64,000 nucleotides of DNA from Eunapius fragilis (lineage: Eukaryota; Porifera; Demospongiae; Spongillida; Spongillidae): positions 4,206,003-4,270,002 of the forward strand of contig OY811976.1 in assembly GCA_963681505.1 (NCBI GenBank). The letters are read 5' to 3'. The translations under genes and the position numbers were made by a program. Under the pieces are notes generated by a model that made no database searches, was not told the DNA's origin, and worked only from the letters and a program-made list of their open reading frames with translations. Each line of letters begins with the position of its first letter. Within the stretch, counting starts at the first letter, position 1. This document shows positions 1 to 10,734 of the stretch, piece by piece.

Positions 1-793
1 TGGCTACATCAGGTGAGCATGTGGTTTCCATTTTGTGTACTGTATGTGGGTATGACATTACTTGTCTTCCTTTCACGGACGGATTGCTGGTTGGTTAAGC
101 TTTCCAATGCAGCAGACCTTCTCCCCGGTGACAGTGCAAGAGGTCTTGTGACTGGAGTAGGCGTGGCTACATCAGGTGAGTATGTGGCTTCCATTTTGTC
201 TATTGTATGTGGGTATGACATTACTTGTCTTCCTTTTACGGATGGATTGCTGGTTGGTTAAGCTTTCCAATGCAGCATACCTTCACCCCGGTGACAGTGC
301 AAGAGGTCATGTGACTGGGGTAGGCGTGGCTACATCAGTTGAACATGTGGCATCCATTTTGTCTATTGTACGTGGGTATGACATTACTCGTCTTATTCTT
401 ACGGGCTGATTGGTGATTGGTTAAGCTTTCCAATGTGATAGACCTTCATCTCAGTGACAGTGCAAGAGGTCATGTGACTGGGGTAGGCGTGGCTGCATCA
501 GGTGAGTATGTGGCTTCCATTTAGTGTATTGTATGTGGGTATGACATTACTTGTCTTCCTCTTATCGACAGATTGCTGGTTGGTTAAGCTTTCCAATGTG
601 ACAGACCTTCTCGCCGGTGACAGTGCAAGAGGTCATGTGACAGGGGTAGGCGTGGCTACATCAGGTGAGCATATGGCATCTATTTTGTCTATTTTACGTG
701 GGAATGACATAACTTGGTCGTACTCTTTCACACGGATTGCTTGTTTGTTAAGCTTTCCAACGTGACAGATCTTTACCCAGTGACTGTGGTAGG
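1..793. repeat. Tandem array of a 163-bp unit
   Basis: The same block (starting TGGCTACATCAGGTGAG) begins at 1, 164, 327, 490 and 653, an exact 163-bp period, with a few percent divergence between copies. Each unit carries a recognisable GTGGGTATGACATTACT stretch and a GTGACAGTGCAAGAGGTC stretch. The fifth copy is more diverged and fades at about 790. The array runs off the left edge, so its full length is unknown. Open frames inside it are by-products of the 163-bp period and are not genes. Confidence 0.95.
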
Positions 794-1115
794 ATGCGAA
801 CTGCTTTATTGAGCTCTGTAATCTCTTTGTTCATTTTGACGCATATTTCAAATTTCATGTCCTACAGTGGACTAAATGCTGAACATAAAGTTGTATTAGT
901 GACGTTTTTATCAATGCTAACTTTTCATATCTGTTTGTGTTTTGTCTTGTTATTGTTCAATATCAATTATATAATTTGCTTCAGTTTTTGTTTCATATTA
1001 ATGAAGTGTTGTTCACTTAATGGAATAATCTGGTAAAAGTACCTTAACAACCATGCAGACTGCAATGAATTATACCTTTAACCAAAAACTTCATTTCATT
1101 TCAACATAACTGAAA
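794..1115. other. AT-rich spacer, no gene seen
   Basis: AT-rich stretch between the satellite array and the transposase stop. One short frame of 80 codons runs through it but has no recognisable motif. No CACTA left terminus (start CACTG) or matching subterminal repeats were found here. Confidence 0.5.
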
Positions 1116-3974
1116 TTACAATTGAACAATTGTAGTAAACAAAGGACACACAATATTAACAACATCATGACCACAATCAAATGCTATTGGTTGTTTCTTA
1201 GCAATTGCACATCTACATATTATTCTGCTGACTGGAATAAATGTTGATGGACCTTCTGGCTCAAAATCTGTTGCAACAATCTTCAGAGGCCAAGAGACTG
1301 TATTTTCTCCAGGATGTTGACAGAACCATTTGACTTTAGCAAATAGGTGTTTTGTTTGACTATGAACAGTAGTGATAGCTGTGTTTGGTAACTGAATGGA
1401 ATGTTGAATGAAGAACTGAACTTCTCCAAATCTAAGAACTTTCTGTTCAGGATCTATTGTCCCACCTAGCTTTGGAAATATTGCCATGATTGTGCATGAA
1501 CGCATTGATCTAGCTCTGATGGAAATCAAATGTTCTCCATGGGCATGCAAGTCATAAAATTGTAAATGTGTTCGGCAAACAAATAGGGGGTGTGAAATGA
1601 ACTGAGGATAAAGCCAGCTGTACACATTTGTGATGTTCTTTACTTCATCATCAGAAAAATAGTTTTCAAATATTCTAGGACCAATTGTATGAAATTTTAA
1701 TTGTACAGCATTAATTGAATTGAGAGGACAGATATAGTTTTGCGCATATATCTGACGCTCATAGCCATCTGTTGCTGTTTGCACCAAAGATCCTTCTCCA
1801 AACAGACTGCTTCCTTCATCAAACTGAATATAATCAAGTTTGGCAGAGGTTGATGTGGGAAAAGAAATCACATTCTGATATGAAATGAACTTTTTCATCA
1901 TTTGAAGCTCAGGAGAAACCCAATTATTAAGAAATGACTGCATTATTCCATTAAAACGTTCAAATGGAAATACCCAGAATGACGAAATTGGACCAAAATC
2001 TAAAACACATTCCTTTATGTGGCAATGTAAATGCATATTAGGTGTGCATGATTGAGACCCATATAATGTTTCAAATGTTTGGCAAAAAAGAATCAATTTT
2101 TCATCAGCTTTCTTCAAGTCTTCCTTAGATATAGAGTATTGAGATAGAATAATCGATGCCTCGACAAAGATACTCCAGCATGAGTAATGTTCAGATGGGA
2201 AAATATTATGCAGTGCGTACAAGGAATATATATTTGTCCAATTTCGCCACTGATCTGCTGTTAGGCTGCTAAACTTTGATGATATTTTATTTGGTATCCT
2301 TCCAATGCCATGTGGCACATCCATTTCGTCAACCCTGTTTTGAATTATGTCTAATTCATTTGATGTTAACAATCCCATTTCCTTCCAAATGGTAATCATA
2401 TGTTTGGCTGTACCCAGATATAAATTATGCATAGCATCAACAACATGTTGTCGAATTATGTTGAAGTATGGTAGTTTTACAAGAGCTGAGATCCTGACAC
2501 CATACATCTTTTCAATGCGCTCCTGTTGAGATAAACAAGTTGCTTTACCTAGAGCATTCACTGCTTCATTATGCATAACTTGAGTTCTTGGTATCCAAGT
2601 TTCTCTATTAAATCCTGAATAGTCAAGCTTTTCGCCAAAACTATTACATTTAAATGTTTTCATGCACTTGGAGCATCCTTGGGTTGATGTATGACCAGTG
2701 AAGCCACACACTTTTCTGGTTGCAGGAAGATCACAGGCTACTCCAAGAAGGCAGGCTCTAATTACAACTGGAAATGGATATGACTCTGGTTTGAAAACTA
2801 CTCCATCCCAAAGGGTTAGTAAATCTTCAACCAATGGTTCAAGGTAAGGATTAAGGTTGTGGGGCTCGCTAGGGCCCGGTATGCATCCAACAACAATAAC
2901 ATTTTCTAAAAGGTACCTTTGAGAGCGTGGCAAGTTTAAAATAGTAAGATATAGAACACCAACACTGTATTTAACATGATCAAAGGGCTGGAACCAATCA
3001 ACATTCAAAAGAAATGCTAAGTTATGAGGAAAATTCAAGAATGGTCTTTCCTGAAAATTCCTAAAATCATTCCACAAACCACCATCATAAATATCTGTTA
3101 ATACTCCACTTGACACGGTTCTGTCATTCCATGCCCTGCAGAGTTGCATAAATCCAGGTCGTGACATTAACCTTTTAACATTTACTATGATGCAATTGTA
3201 ACTGTACAACTTTCTTGGTAAAAGCTTGTAAGATGACGAGCTTTTTATTGTTTTGAGAAGTGATGCATTGCATGCAGCTTTGCGACTTTTGTGAGGATGA
3301 TTGGGAAATTGAATGTATGTACAGGTTTGAATGGTATGATTTCCACCACTGTACAAGGTATCACATTTTGGGCAGACACAATACTGCCTTATGCCTGCAT
3401 TTGGTAGCATTGCACGTTTTCTTAATGAATAAAGCGACGTTTGAATTTTATCCCTTAAGCTTCTTAATATGTGGTTTGATGGGATCAATGCATAAATTGT
3501 TTCAATAACAAACGCAACAAGATAAAGAAGTGATTGCAACCCTCTATCTGGTGAACCAAATTTCAGCTGAATAAAAGTCAAGAAACTCACCAATGTATTC
3601 ACAAACGCATTCAGGCGCATTTCCTCAGGAGTTGTAGTGAGTTCTAATTCAACGTCAATTTCAGCAACACTTGTGTCATCTGGAGCAACATCGGCACCTT
3701 CTTCGTCTCCCGGAAGAACCTCTACTCCTGCCATTTCCAAATCTACCTCGCCCGACTCTATGCCAAATATGTTCTCAGCTGACTCTTCCTCTGCGCTAGC
3801 ACTGTGTGTTAACTCTGGCTCGGACTCAGCTCCTTCCGAGAAGGTTGCATTCTCATTTCGCAATGGAGTAACTTTTCTGGAACATACACCAGGTATTTTG
3901 TGTCTATAGTAAGTTGCTTTTGACACACTTTGATTGCATCCCATACACACATACTCATTTCCCTCGCCGTTCAT
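1116..3974 (-). CDS. CACTA/EnSpm-like (Tnp2 / DUF4218-type) transposase, 952 aa
   Basis: Intact single-exon frame starting at an ATG. The N-terminus has a C2H2-like finger (C11, C14, H26: YVCMGCNQSVSKATYYRHK), followed by a strongly acidic linker. A second zinc-type cluster (VCPKCDTLYSGG) lies near residue 205. The core shows blocks typical of Tnp2/CACTA transposases: a GFTGHTSTQGCSKC cysteine motif around residue 430, VDAMHNLYLGTAKHM near 515, and NMHLHCHIKE followed by FWVFPFERFNGI in the C-terminal half. In this family the protein binds the element's subterminal repeats and cuts its ends. It lies head-to-head with the + strand gene starting at 4029, 54 bp away, so the two may share a promoter. 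No internal stop or frameshift is present, so the gene may be recently active. The family is secure; which acidic residues are catalytic is not assigned. Confidence 0.88.
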   Translation of the reverse strand: MNGEGNEYVCMGCNQSVSKATYYRHKIPGVCSRKVTPLRNENATFSEGAESEPELTHSASAEEESAENIFGIESGEVDLEMAGVEVLPGDEEGADVAPDDTSVAEIDVELELTTTPEEMRLNAFVNTLVSFLTFIQLKFGSPDRGLQSLLYLVAFVIETIYALIPSNHILRSLRDKIQTSLYSLRKRAMLPNAGIRQYCVCPKCDTLYSGGNHTIQTCTYIQFPNHPHKSRKAACNASLLKTIKSSSSYKLLPRKLYSYNCIIVNVKRLMSRPGFMQLCRAWNDRTVSSGVLTDIYDGGLWNDFRNFQERPFLNFPHNLAFLLNVDWFQPFDHVKYSVGVLYLTILNLPRSQRYLLENVIVVGCIPGPSEPHNLNPYLEPLVEDLLTLWDGVVFKPESYPFPVVIRACLLGVACDLPATRKVCGFTGHTSTQGCSKCMKTFKCNSFGEKLDYSGFNRETWIPRTQVMHNEAVNALGKATCLSQQERIEKMYGVRISALVKLPYFNIIRQHVVDAMHNLYLGTAKHMITIWKEMGLLTSNELDIIQNRVDEMDVPHGIGRIPNKISSKFSSLTADQWRNWTNIYSLYALHNIFPSEHYSCWSIFVEASIILSQYSISKEDLKKADEKLILFCQTFETLYGSQSCTPNMHLHCHIKECVLDFGPISSFWVFPFERFNGIMQSFLNNWVSPELQMMKKFISYQNVISFPTSTSAKLDYIQFDEGSSLFGEGSLVQTATDGYERQIYAQNYICPLNSINAVQLKFHTIGPRIFENYFSDDEVKNITNVYSWLYPQFISHPLFVCRTHLQFYDLHAHGEHLISIRARSMRSCTIMAIFPKLGGTIDPEQKVLRFGEVQFFIQHSIQLPNTAITTVHSQTKHLFAKVKWFCQHPGENTVSWPLKIVATDFEPEGPSTFIPVSRIICRCAIAKKQPIAFDCGHDVVNIVCPLFTTIVQL

Positions 3975-4028
3975 TTTTAATTATTTTTGCGCGCGAAAAA
4001 TCCACGTGGCTCACAAAAGCTTGCAGTA

Positions 4029-5203
4029 ATGGCAACTCCTCCTGCTGGTCGCGGTCGTCAGTCCCGCACACCTTTGACTCCAAGGAACCTTTGTAGTGAA
4101 CAGAACCACGAAGCAGCTGGTTTCTCAGAATATAGGCAGCAGACGTCAGGGACAAACGCCACCAGCTTTTATGGACCTCGCCAGGGGATGCACATACCTC
4201 CATCAATCAGCATTCCTGTAGATGATGTGTCGTGGCTTCCAGGTCAGGCTCTACCGAATGACCATCAATCACACCAGCGGATAGTTTCAGCTGCTGTTGA
4301 GGAGATCAAGGCCCTCCTCGGTAGCGAAATTGCTAGGATCAACCAGGTCCTTCAGTCCACATGCGATCGCGTTTCGGCCTTAGAGGAGTCCTTAAAGGCC
4401 ATTGTCGAGTCTCATGTGGGAGCAGTTACAGGCGCGAACAGTGAGAAGTCTTCAAAACGAAGAAGGATTACGCCACTATCTCTTCAGGTAAGCATTCAAT
4501 TACACTTTTGCATGCACACGATATTTGTTCCTCCTTTTGAAAAGATGAAAATTAGAAAACTTCACGAGGCCTTTGGTGAAGACTGCCGCCTGAAAACAGA
4601 TGAGCCGTGAGTTACGTGCTAGTTATTTTTGTTTTTCAGAACATTTCTAGGATATCCAGCGCTCACAACTGCACGGTTGTGGACAAAATCGTAGCTGAAA
4701 TTGGGCCGGATTTTGAGAACAGCGACATTCGAGGTTTGTTTGTGTAACTTAACATCAGTGAGCACTATTTTGATCCATATGTAGTTGGAGTAGCGACGTA
4801 TAGACGGACACTTAGACGAGAGAGTACCAACAAAGAAACAAAGCGGCGAGGAATTCGTTCTCGCCAACAACGCGTAAGCAAAGAAGTTAACGTATTACTT
4901 CCACAGTCACGTGCTACTCCATGGCAGCTTTGGGAACGTCGGTCTAAACACCTTTTTGAAACGGAAAAGGAGTTCTGGGTGCTCCTTAACCCAACGCTGA
5001 TGTCGGAAGAAGAAGAAGAAGAAGGAAAGATAAGGAGGAAGCGGCCAAGCTGGAGATCGGAGGAATTCAATTCTGCGCTGGATGACATTGATAAGAGGGC
5101 CGATGGATCATCCAAAACAGCGCGAAAAGAACGCACTCTGGGTTCACCCGTGAGGCTCCCTCCTCCCGACGGACTTCTGCCGTGGATGCTGGCTGCTCAA
5201 TAG
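4029..5203 (+). pseudogene. Partner gene of the CACTA-like element, two exons, one premature stop
   Basis: Exon 1 is 4029-4487, starting at an ATG, with donor CAG|GTAAGC. Exon 2 starts at 4640 after a TTTTTCAG acceptor and runs to 5203 in phase 0. An in-frame TAA at 4745-4747 interrupts exon 2, after which the same frame stays open for 152 codons to the final stop. This suggests one nonsense mutation in a protein of about 340 aa. Visible traits are a possible coiled-coil around VSALEESLKAIVESH, basic KRRR and RRKR stretches, an acidic run (SEEEEEEG) and a proline-rich C-terminus. I do not recognise a named domain. Its position between the transposase and the element's terminus suggests a second transposon gene, comparable in layout to the TnpA/TnpD pairing of plant CACTA elements; that role is inference. 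A small intron spanning the stop is possible but would be only about 21 bp. Confidence 0.55.
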
Positions 5204-5389
5204 AACTTTTTTTTTTTTTTTGTTACATCGACTGTACATGTACATGTATGTACCATTCCTTCATTGGCAACTGAATAATATTCGGATTAAAATGCGGGAG
5301 CTTTGCACGAAAGCGGAGCGCATTTCCAAGATTTAGTATGAAATGCTCGGAAGATTACAGCATACTAAACTGGGACTTGAGGTTAGTGA

Positions 5390-5625
5390 CGTGACTAACG
5401 TACACACCCCTTAAAAAATACACGCTGTTATACACATGTTAATCTCGTTATACGCACTGTTATACCGTACGTGTATATAAGCGTTATACGAAATGCTGTG
5501 TATATAGTATCCATACGCAGAGTTATACGCGGTGCGTATAACATGTGTATTCTAGTGTATAACATGTGTATAACGAATGAATACACGTGTTATACTGTAC
5601 TGTATAACTGTGTTTTTCCACAGTG
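5390..5625. mobile_element. CACTA-type right terminus with subterminal GTTATAC repeats
   Basis: About ten copies of GTTATAC, in both orientations and some imperfect, are packed into roughly 220 bp. The terminus read on the - strand is CACTGTGGAAAAACACAG, starting at 5625, and the match to the helicase frame begins directly outside it. Clustered subterminal repeats and a CACTG end are hallmarks of CACTA/EnSpm elements. The matching left terminus is not visible in the window. Flank CTG at 5626-5628 would be the expected 3-bp target duplication. Confidence 0.75.
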
Positions 5626-6605
5626 CTGTAAACTGATCACCCAATGAGACTTTAAAAAAGCGATACAACATACAGCAGTCCTCGTACTTTGAACAATAAA
5701 TTATAATACGAGGTAATCCACATCGTTGCTCCTTGAGCTGCTGAACAACTCTACTTAAACATATGTCAGGTGCTTTTCTATCGGCAACCCAGTACGTGAT
5801 GTTACTCTTATGTGGTGATATAGCATGCACAGATGGATTGGTCATACCAAGAATCTTAATGACTTTCTGCCGTGTTTCAATACTTGCTGTTGCAGTCAGT
5901 GCCACCACAGTTGTAGACAAAGGTATAAGACTACGAACATCACCAAGTCTGTTGAATTCCTTCCGAAATCGCTTTCCCCTGCGGGGGGAACAGCAGTGCA
6001 TGCATGCTTATGCTTTCAGGGACACAACACATGCACATAGACTAACCAGTTTGTTATGCAATGGGCTTCATCAACAACAAATGCTACTAGATTGCTCTGG
6101 TATACTGAATTTAATAGCATTGTCCTCCATTGATCCACTAGGAGTAGTTCTTCCGGGCTGAAGTAAACTAACTGGCATCTTCCTGAGATGATATCAGCCT
6201 GCTTAGCTTTGTCGGAGGCTGCTGCTACATTCAAACCTTTCGACGAAAACGTCCTGATCTGTGAGTAAAACAAAACCACACATCTTTAACTTTAGACTGA
6301 AGAATCAACACCGCTAGTTATATACCTACCTGGTCAGCCGTTAAACTGATAAGGGGAGATACGACTATAACTATGCTTTGCTTTGTGTCATTCCTCGATA
6401 GCTCGTCAAATACCCATGGCAGAACGCCGTAACAAAGAGACTTTCCATATCCTGTCGGTAAGCTTATGAACGTGTCCCGACCACGGACAACGTCTATTAT
6501 CACTCTGACCTGTTCGTCCTTTACTTTGGCATACCCCATACATTCACCCGCCGACTGAATAACACGTTTTAACTGTACATCATCCATCTCTAGCCTCGCC
6601 GCCAT
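5626..6605 (-). pseudogene. RecQ-like DNA helicase, 3' part removed by the CACTA insertion
   Basis: Three exons with phase-consistent GT-AG introns: exon 1 6330-6605 (92 codons from an ATG), exon 2 6047-6258, exon 3 5978 down to 5626. Helicase motifs are clear: motif I SLPTGYGKS, motif Ia region VVSPLISLTADQ, motif II DEAHCITNWGKRF, motif III VVALTATAS, and the start of domain 2 with PRIIIYCSKYEDC. The frame stops being helicase exactly at the transposon terminus, at the codons for LGDQFT. The second RecA-like domain (motifs V and VI) and any RQC/HRDC region are missing, so ATP-dependent unwinding is not expected. RecQ proteins unwind DNA 3'-5' during repair and recombination; this one resembles the divergent RecQ-like expansions seen in some invertebrates (from memory). 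The remainder could lie beyond the element, outside the window. Confidence 0.85.
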
Positions 6606-6797
6606 AACAGATAACTTCGATTAATAACTCGAGTATGCAATTAGCGCATGCCTCAATCTGATTGGTCGCCCCAACATTCCGGGGGAGCTGGACAGAAATT
6701 TGTACAGGAGGACACCAGACCCACTTTCCACGTAGCGGTGATGTAATCCATCCGCAGCTGTTGGGAATCTGGGTCTGGGTACGAGACTAATCTGGGC

Positions 6798-8748
6798 CAT
6801 ATAATCAGTGCAGAAGGAATATCTCCGGACCCAGAAAAAGTAAAGGCAATCGACCAAATGCCTCCACCTGAGGACAAAAAAGGTGTGGAAAGACTTCTGG
6901 GCTTGTTGAACTACGTGGCTAAGTTCATTCCTGACCTATCCAGCATCACCCAACCCATCAGGGAGCTATTAAAGAAGGAAGTCATGTTCCATTGGGATCA
7001 TGAACAAGAAACAGCTTTCCAACTGATCAAGAAAAGAATGACATCAGCACCGGTACTAGCTTTCTATGATGTAAAGAAAGCAGTCACGGTCAGTTGTGAT
7101 GCATCCAATTCCACCAAGGTTACAACGGATGCTCCTTCGACTGCAGAAGTATGACTTTCTACTGAACTACAAACCGGGTAAAGAGATGGTGATTGCCGAC
7201 ACACTATCAAGAGCATGCTGCATTGATACCAATACGGACCGCATGGAAGAGGAATTATCATGTGCAATCCACATGACAGTGGCACTGTATGACACACCAA
7301 CGTCTGATGTACGATTGCAGGAAGTAAAAGAAGCAACAAAAAAAGACAGCACCTTGCAGTTACTGAGACAAACTGTGCAGTCAGGATGGCCGAGGAAAAG
7401 AACACAGGTACCCAAAGAAGTCCAAGAGTACTGGAATATCAGGGACGAGATATCCGAAACAGATGGTCTAATCATGAAAGGTGTACGGCTGGTAATACCC
7501 ACAGACTTAAGGACAGAGATGCTGAAACGAATACACACAGGCCACATGGGAATAGTAAAGTGTTCCCAGCGTGCCAAGGAACTGATGTTTTGGCCAGGCA
7601 TGTATAAAGCCATAGAAAGCATGGTGAACCAATGTGACACATGTCAGGAACACAGAGGTTCGAACCAAAAGGAACCAATGATACCAGGACCCACCCCGAG
7701 TCACCCCTGGGAGGAAGTGGCAACAGATCTCTTTCACTGGAATGACCATAACTATCTAATCATAGTGGATTACTTCTCGCGATACATCGAAGTTTGCAAG
7801 CTGGAGAACACAACCAGCAAATCCGTCATAACCCACACAAAATCTGTATTGGCTCGACATGGTATACCAATGGTCATCAGAAGTGACAATGGTTCCCAAT
7901 ACACTGCTGAAGAATACCAACGTTTCACCAAAGAATGGGGTATTAAGCATGTAACCACGAGTCCATACCACCCACAGGCCAATGGGCTTGCAGAAAAGTC
8001 TGTCCAAATCATCAACTCCCTGCTGAACAAATCCAAAGCAAACAATCAAGATCCATACCTCAGTCTGCTAGAGTATCGCAATACCACTGTTGATAATGTT
8101 GGCTCACCCGCACAACTACTTATGGGTCGAAAACTCAGAGCTACACTTCTAGTCACAACCTCACAACTGAAACCGAAAATCATCCCCTCAGAGGTGGTGC
8201 AGCGCACACTAACACAGAAGCGCTCCACTCAAAAGTGGTACCATGATCAGGGAGCAAAACCCTTGCCAGAGTTGAAGAAAGGTGATCAGGCATACATGCA
8301 AGTGAATAGCAAATGGCTCCCAGTAGTAGTAACAGATATGGCCAAGACACCACGCTCATATGTGGTGAGAAGACCAGATGGAAGAATGTATAGAAGAAAC
8401 CACAAGCATCTGCGTGCCAAGACTCAGGCAAGGAATAATGATCACAAAGCCACAACACAAACTGAGACACAAAGTGAGGGAGAAAGGGGGGATGGAGCAG
8501 TACAGATCAAAGATCCACAACAAGAAACATCAACAGAAGAGGAAGACACAGATGTGAGAGGAGTGCAGCCAGAGCCTAAAGTGGCACAAAACGAAGACCA
8601 ACAGCAGGAAGGCCAAACAGAAGAGGATGTAGAAAGTGAAACGTAGTCTGGGCCTAATGTTCAACAGGCACAAGAGAACAAGGAACCTGGAAGACCAAAA
8701 AGAGCAATGAAACCACCACAAAAATACAAGGATTACGTAAAATCATAA
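6798..8748 (+). pseudogene. Gypsy-type retrotransposon Pol fragment: end of RT, deleted RNase H, integrase
   Basis: The match starts in the reverse-transcriptase thumb/connection region (LGLLNYVAKFIPDLSSIT), so the 5' part is missing. Near 7095-7125 the frame jumps from +3 to +1: sequence passes directly from the start of RNase H (VTVSCDAS) to its far end (LNYKPGKEMVIADTLSRA), so most of RNase H is deleted. The integrase follows with an HHCC zinc region (HTGHMGIVK ... CDTCQEHR), and a catalytic triad made of D in ATDLFHW, D in IRSDNGSQY and E in NGLAEKS. A TAG at 8644-8646 is probably premature, because the frame continues for about 33 codons to a TAA at 8746-8748 with a typical proline-rich Gypsy C-terminus. 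A dead copy. Confidence 0.85.
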
Positions 8749-9250
8749 AAAGGGGGGTTGTAGTAGTAATAGTCAATTGGACTTGATCACGTGAGATCAT
8801 TATTATCTAGTGAATCGTAGGCTAGGTGCGTGCTTTGTAACAGTTGTATATCGATTGCAATCGGCCTTGTGCCCAATTCATCAACGTAGCGTTGTCATCA
8901 TTACAACGTGGCTTGCCATAGCTTGCGGTCACCTTTGCTCACCTCACGCCTCATACTGGCTCTCACCCTCGGCTCTGACCTTTTGTCCAGGCCCTGACAC
9001 TCGCCCTTGCGCTCAGGCTCTGGCCCTTTTTACTTTTTTTAGCTCTGGCGCGTAAGTAACAGCGTCAACTGGCATTTGCCCACTCTCGGCGCATTCAATC
9101 CTTCCTCCGCAGCCACGCTTGATGGTTAATCCTCCGCACTGCGGGGTTGCGCTGACGTGCTCCTCTTCAACTCAGCGGCAGCGGAAGGTATATAAGATTG
9201 GGGGGGCTCTAAAAGCGACGATAATTAAATTCATTAATACTTTTAACTGA
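8749..9250 (+). repeat. Polypurine tract and start of a Gypsy 3' LTR
   Basis: The polypurine run AAAAAGGGGGG just after the pol stop is followed by TGTAGTAGTAATAG at 8759, which fits an LTR start (TG). No second LTR exists here because the 5' half of the element is missing, so the LTR end is not defined; the limit given is approximate. A short TATATAAG motif lies at about 9190. Confidence 0.55.
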
Positions 9251-10215
9251 CCCAAAATCTGTTACACAGCAAGATTTAAATGAAGTGTGCATGCGCATGC
9301 GCAAAGTTACGAAGTAAACGAGCCAAAATAATGCGATCGCTCATCATTAACAGCTATAAATTTTTTTGCGACGTCTTGTAAATTGATACGGTCTTTAAGA
9401 CCTTTCAATACTTCAATCTGTTTAGGCTGATAAACCTCACTCTTATTGCTACAGCACGTACCTCGACAGTCGCAAGCTGTCAAATCATTAGCAGCAAGGA
9501 CGATTGGTGCAATGTCTTCTGGCTGCAGCTCCTCCGGACAGTTAGAAGTAGACGGTGGTAATTCGAGTCCGCTGAACAGTTAGCTGGTAGCAACTCAGAA
9601 TCAATGCTAGGACTAGGTTGAGGTAGCTGTTGACAGCGTGGGCTCTATCGCACATTGAGGTAAGTCAACTGGGCCTGTATCGTCTTTGGTTTGCTCATTA
9701 CCACCTCGAAGACCTGAATTTTATCCCGCTTCAATGACCACGCTTCATCTAAATGAACCTGCCTTCGCTTCATTTTGTCAAGCACGTGATAGAACAGCTG
9801 CAGGATATAGCAATTGAGGCGACGACAGTCACGCACGTTCGTCTGTACATGTACTAAATATGAATACAATTTGATACGATAGCCGAGTTCCAGTACCGCA
9901 TTGTAATAAGTTAACAATACGTATATTAATTTATTATCAGGACCTTTTGTTATAGGAGGGGCTCAGCCCCTCCAATGCCATTTTTGGGGGGGCTCGAGAC
10001 CCCCCAGCCCCCCCACTTCCGCCGCCACTGCAACTGCACACTGCACGTCACGCAGCCACCGCTGCCACCATAGATGTTAATGTTATTCACGCGCCCCGCA
10101 CGTGACTAGTACGATACAATTACACTACATGCGCCTCAGTAGATAGTATCTGAACTGCCGTATTCCGTAGACTACAGCCTCGTTGTATTACACGATAGGT
10201 TGACTCAAGCTTTAG
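9251..10215. other. Intergenic, repeat fragments only
   Basis: No convincing gene. At about 9948-10030 there is a G/C-rich block (GGAGGGGCTCAGCCCCTCC and neighbouring poly-G/poly-C) resembling the core of the MITE at 19616-20032. A frame at 9645-9917 has no recognisable motif. Confidence 0.4.
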
Positions 10216-10680
10216 TCAGGATTCGGCTAGCATAGGCAATAACATCCCCCCCCCCCTCCCCCCGCGTGCCTGTACTGCCCCCAGCCCAAGCGCACTTTCG
10301 TCCGTTTGAAGGTGAAATTGGCTTGCTTCCTTCTCCACTCGAGGGTACGCCAGAATATGTGCTCCAATTGGCTTGTACTTCAATGTTTTAAAAGCCCTGC
10401 TGCAATCATTGCACCAACTGATCACAATTTTCTAAGTGTGATTATGGAGTAGCGCTGCCACATCGCAAATTTTTGAATGAATCCGCAATAGTATGATGCC
10501 AGCCCAGGAACTGGCGCACTTCCGTTGCATTTCGTGGAATTGGCCACTCTTCCACGGCTTTGACTTCCCCCTGTATGGAGTTACACATGATAATGAAAAG
10601 TGATGACCCAGATAAGTGACCTGTGGTGTACCTATCACGAATTTCTTACCTCACAAAGTCAGCCCGGTTTTTCTCAGTCG
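10216..10680 (-). pseudogene. Gypsy reverse transcriptase end / RNase H start, decayed
   Basis: Two frames on the - strand together resemble the RT-to-RNase H part of a Gypsy polyprotein: VTYLGHHFS, then a degenerate region, then FHLQTDESALGLGAVQ with the RNase H TD-SALG-GAV pattern. Frameshifts separate the parts. It may belong to the same old element as the fragments at 11600-12701, with a family A repeat inserted between them. Confidence 0.6.
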
Positions 10681-10734
10681 CATAAACACCTCATTCAGGT
10701 GCTTTGCATGCATCGAGAGTTACTCTCATATAGG

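Larger units (their letters stand above)
1116..5625. mobile_element. CACTA/EnSpm-like DNA transposon, right end defined, left end not found
   Basis: Unit made of the transposase (-), its divergent partner gene (+) and the subterminal repeat block ending at 5625. The left limit given is only the transposase stop; the true left terminus may lie before the window or may be lost next to the 163-bp array. The RecQ-like helicase frame resumes directly to the right of 5625. Confidence 0.7.

Noticed and set aside
13-765. Three similar + strand frames (77-87 codons) with apparent membrane-like composition
   Set aside because: They are the same 163-bp satellite read three times; the period is not a multiple of three and no frame continues across units.
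794-1036. 80-codon + strand frame with hydrophobic composition
   Set aside because: AT-rich, no homology recognised, no splice or promoter context; likely chance.
4734-4747. A second intron in the CACTA partner gene (donor GAG|GTTTGT, acceptor CATCAG)
   Set aside because: Splicing there breaks the downstream frame; the unspliced sequence stays in frame with a single TAA, so a nonsense mutation fits better.
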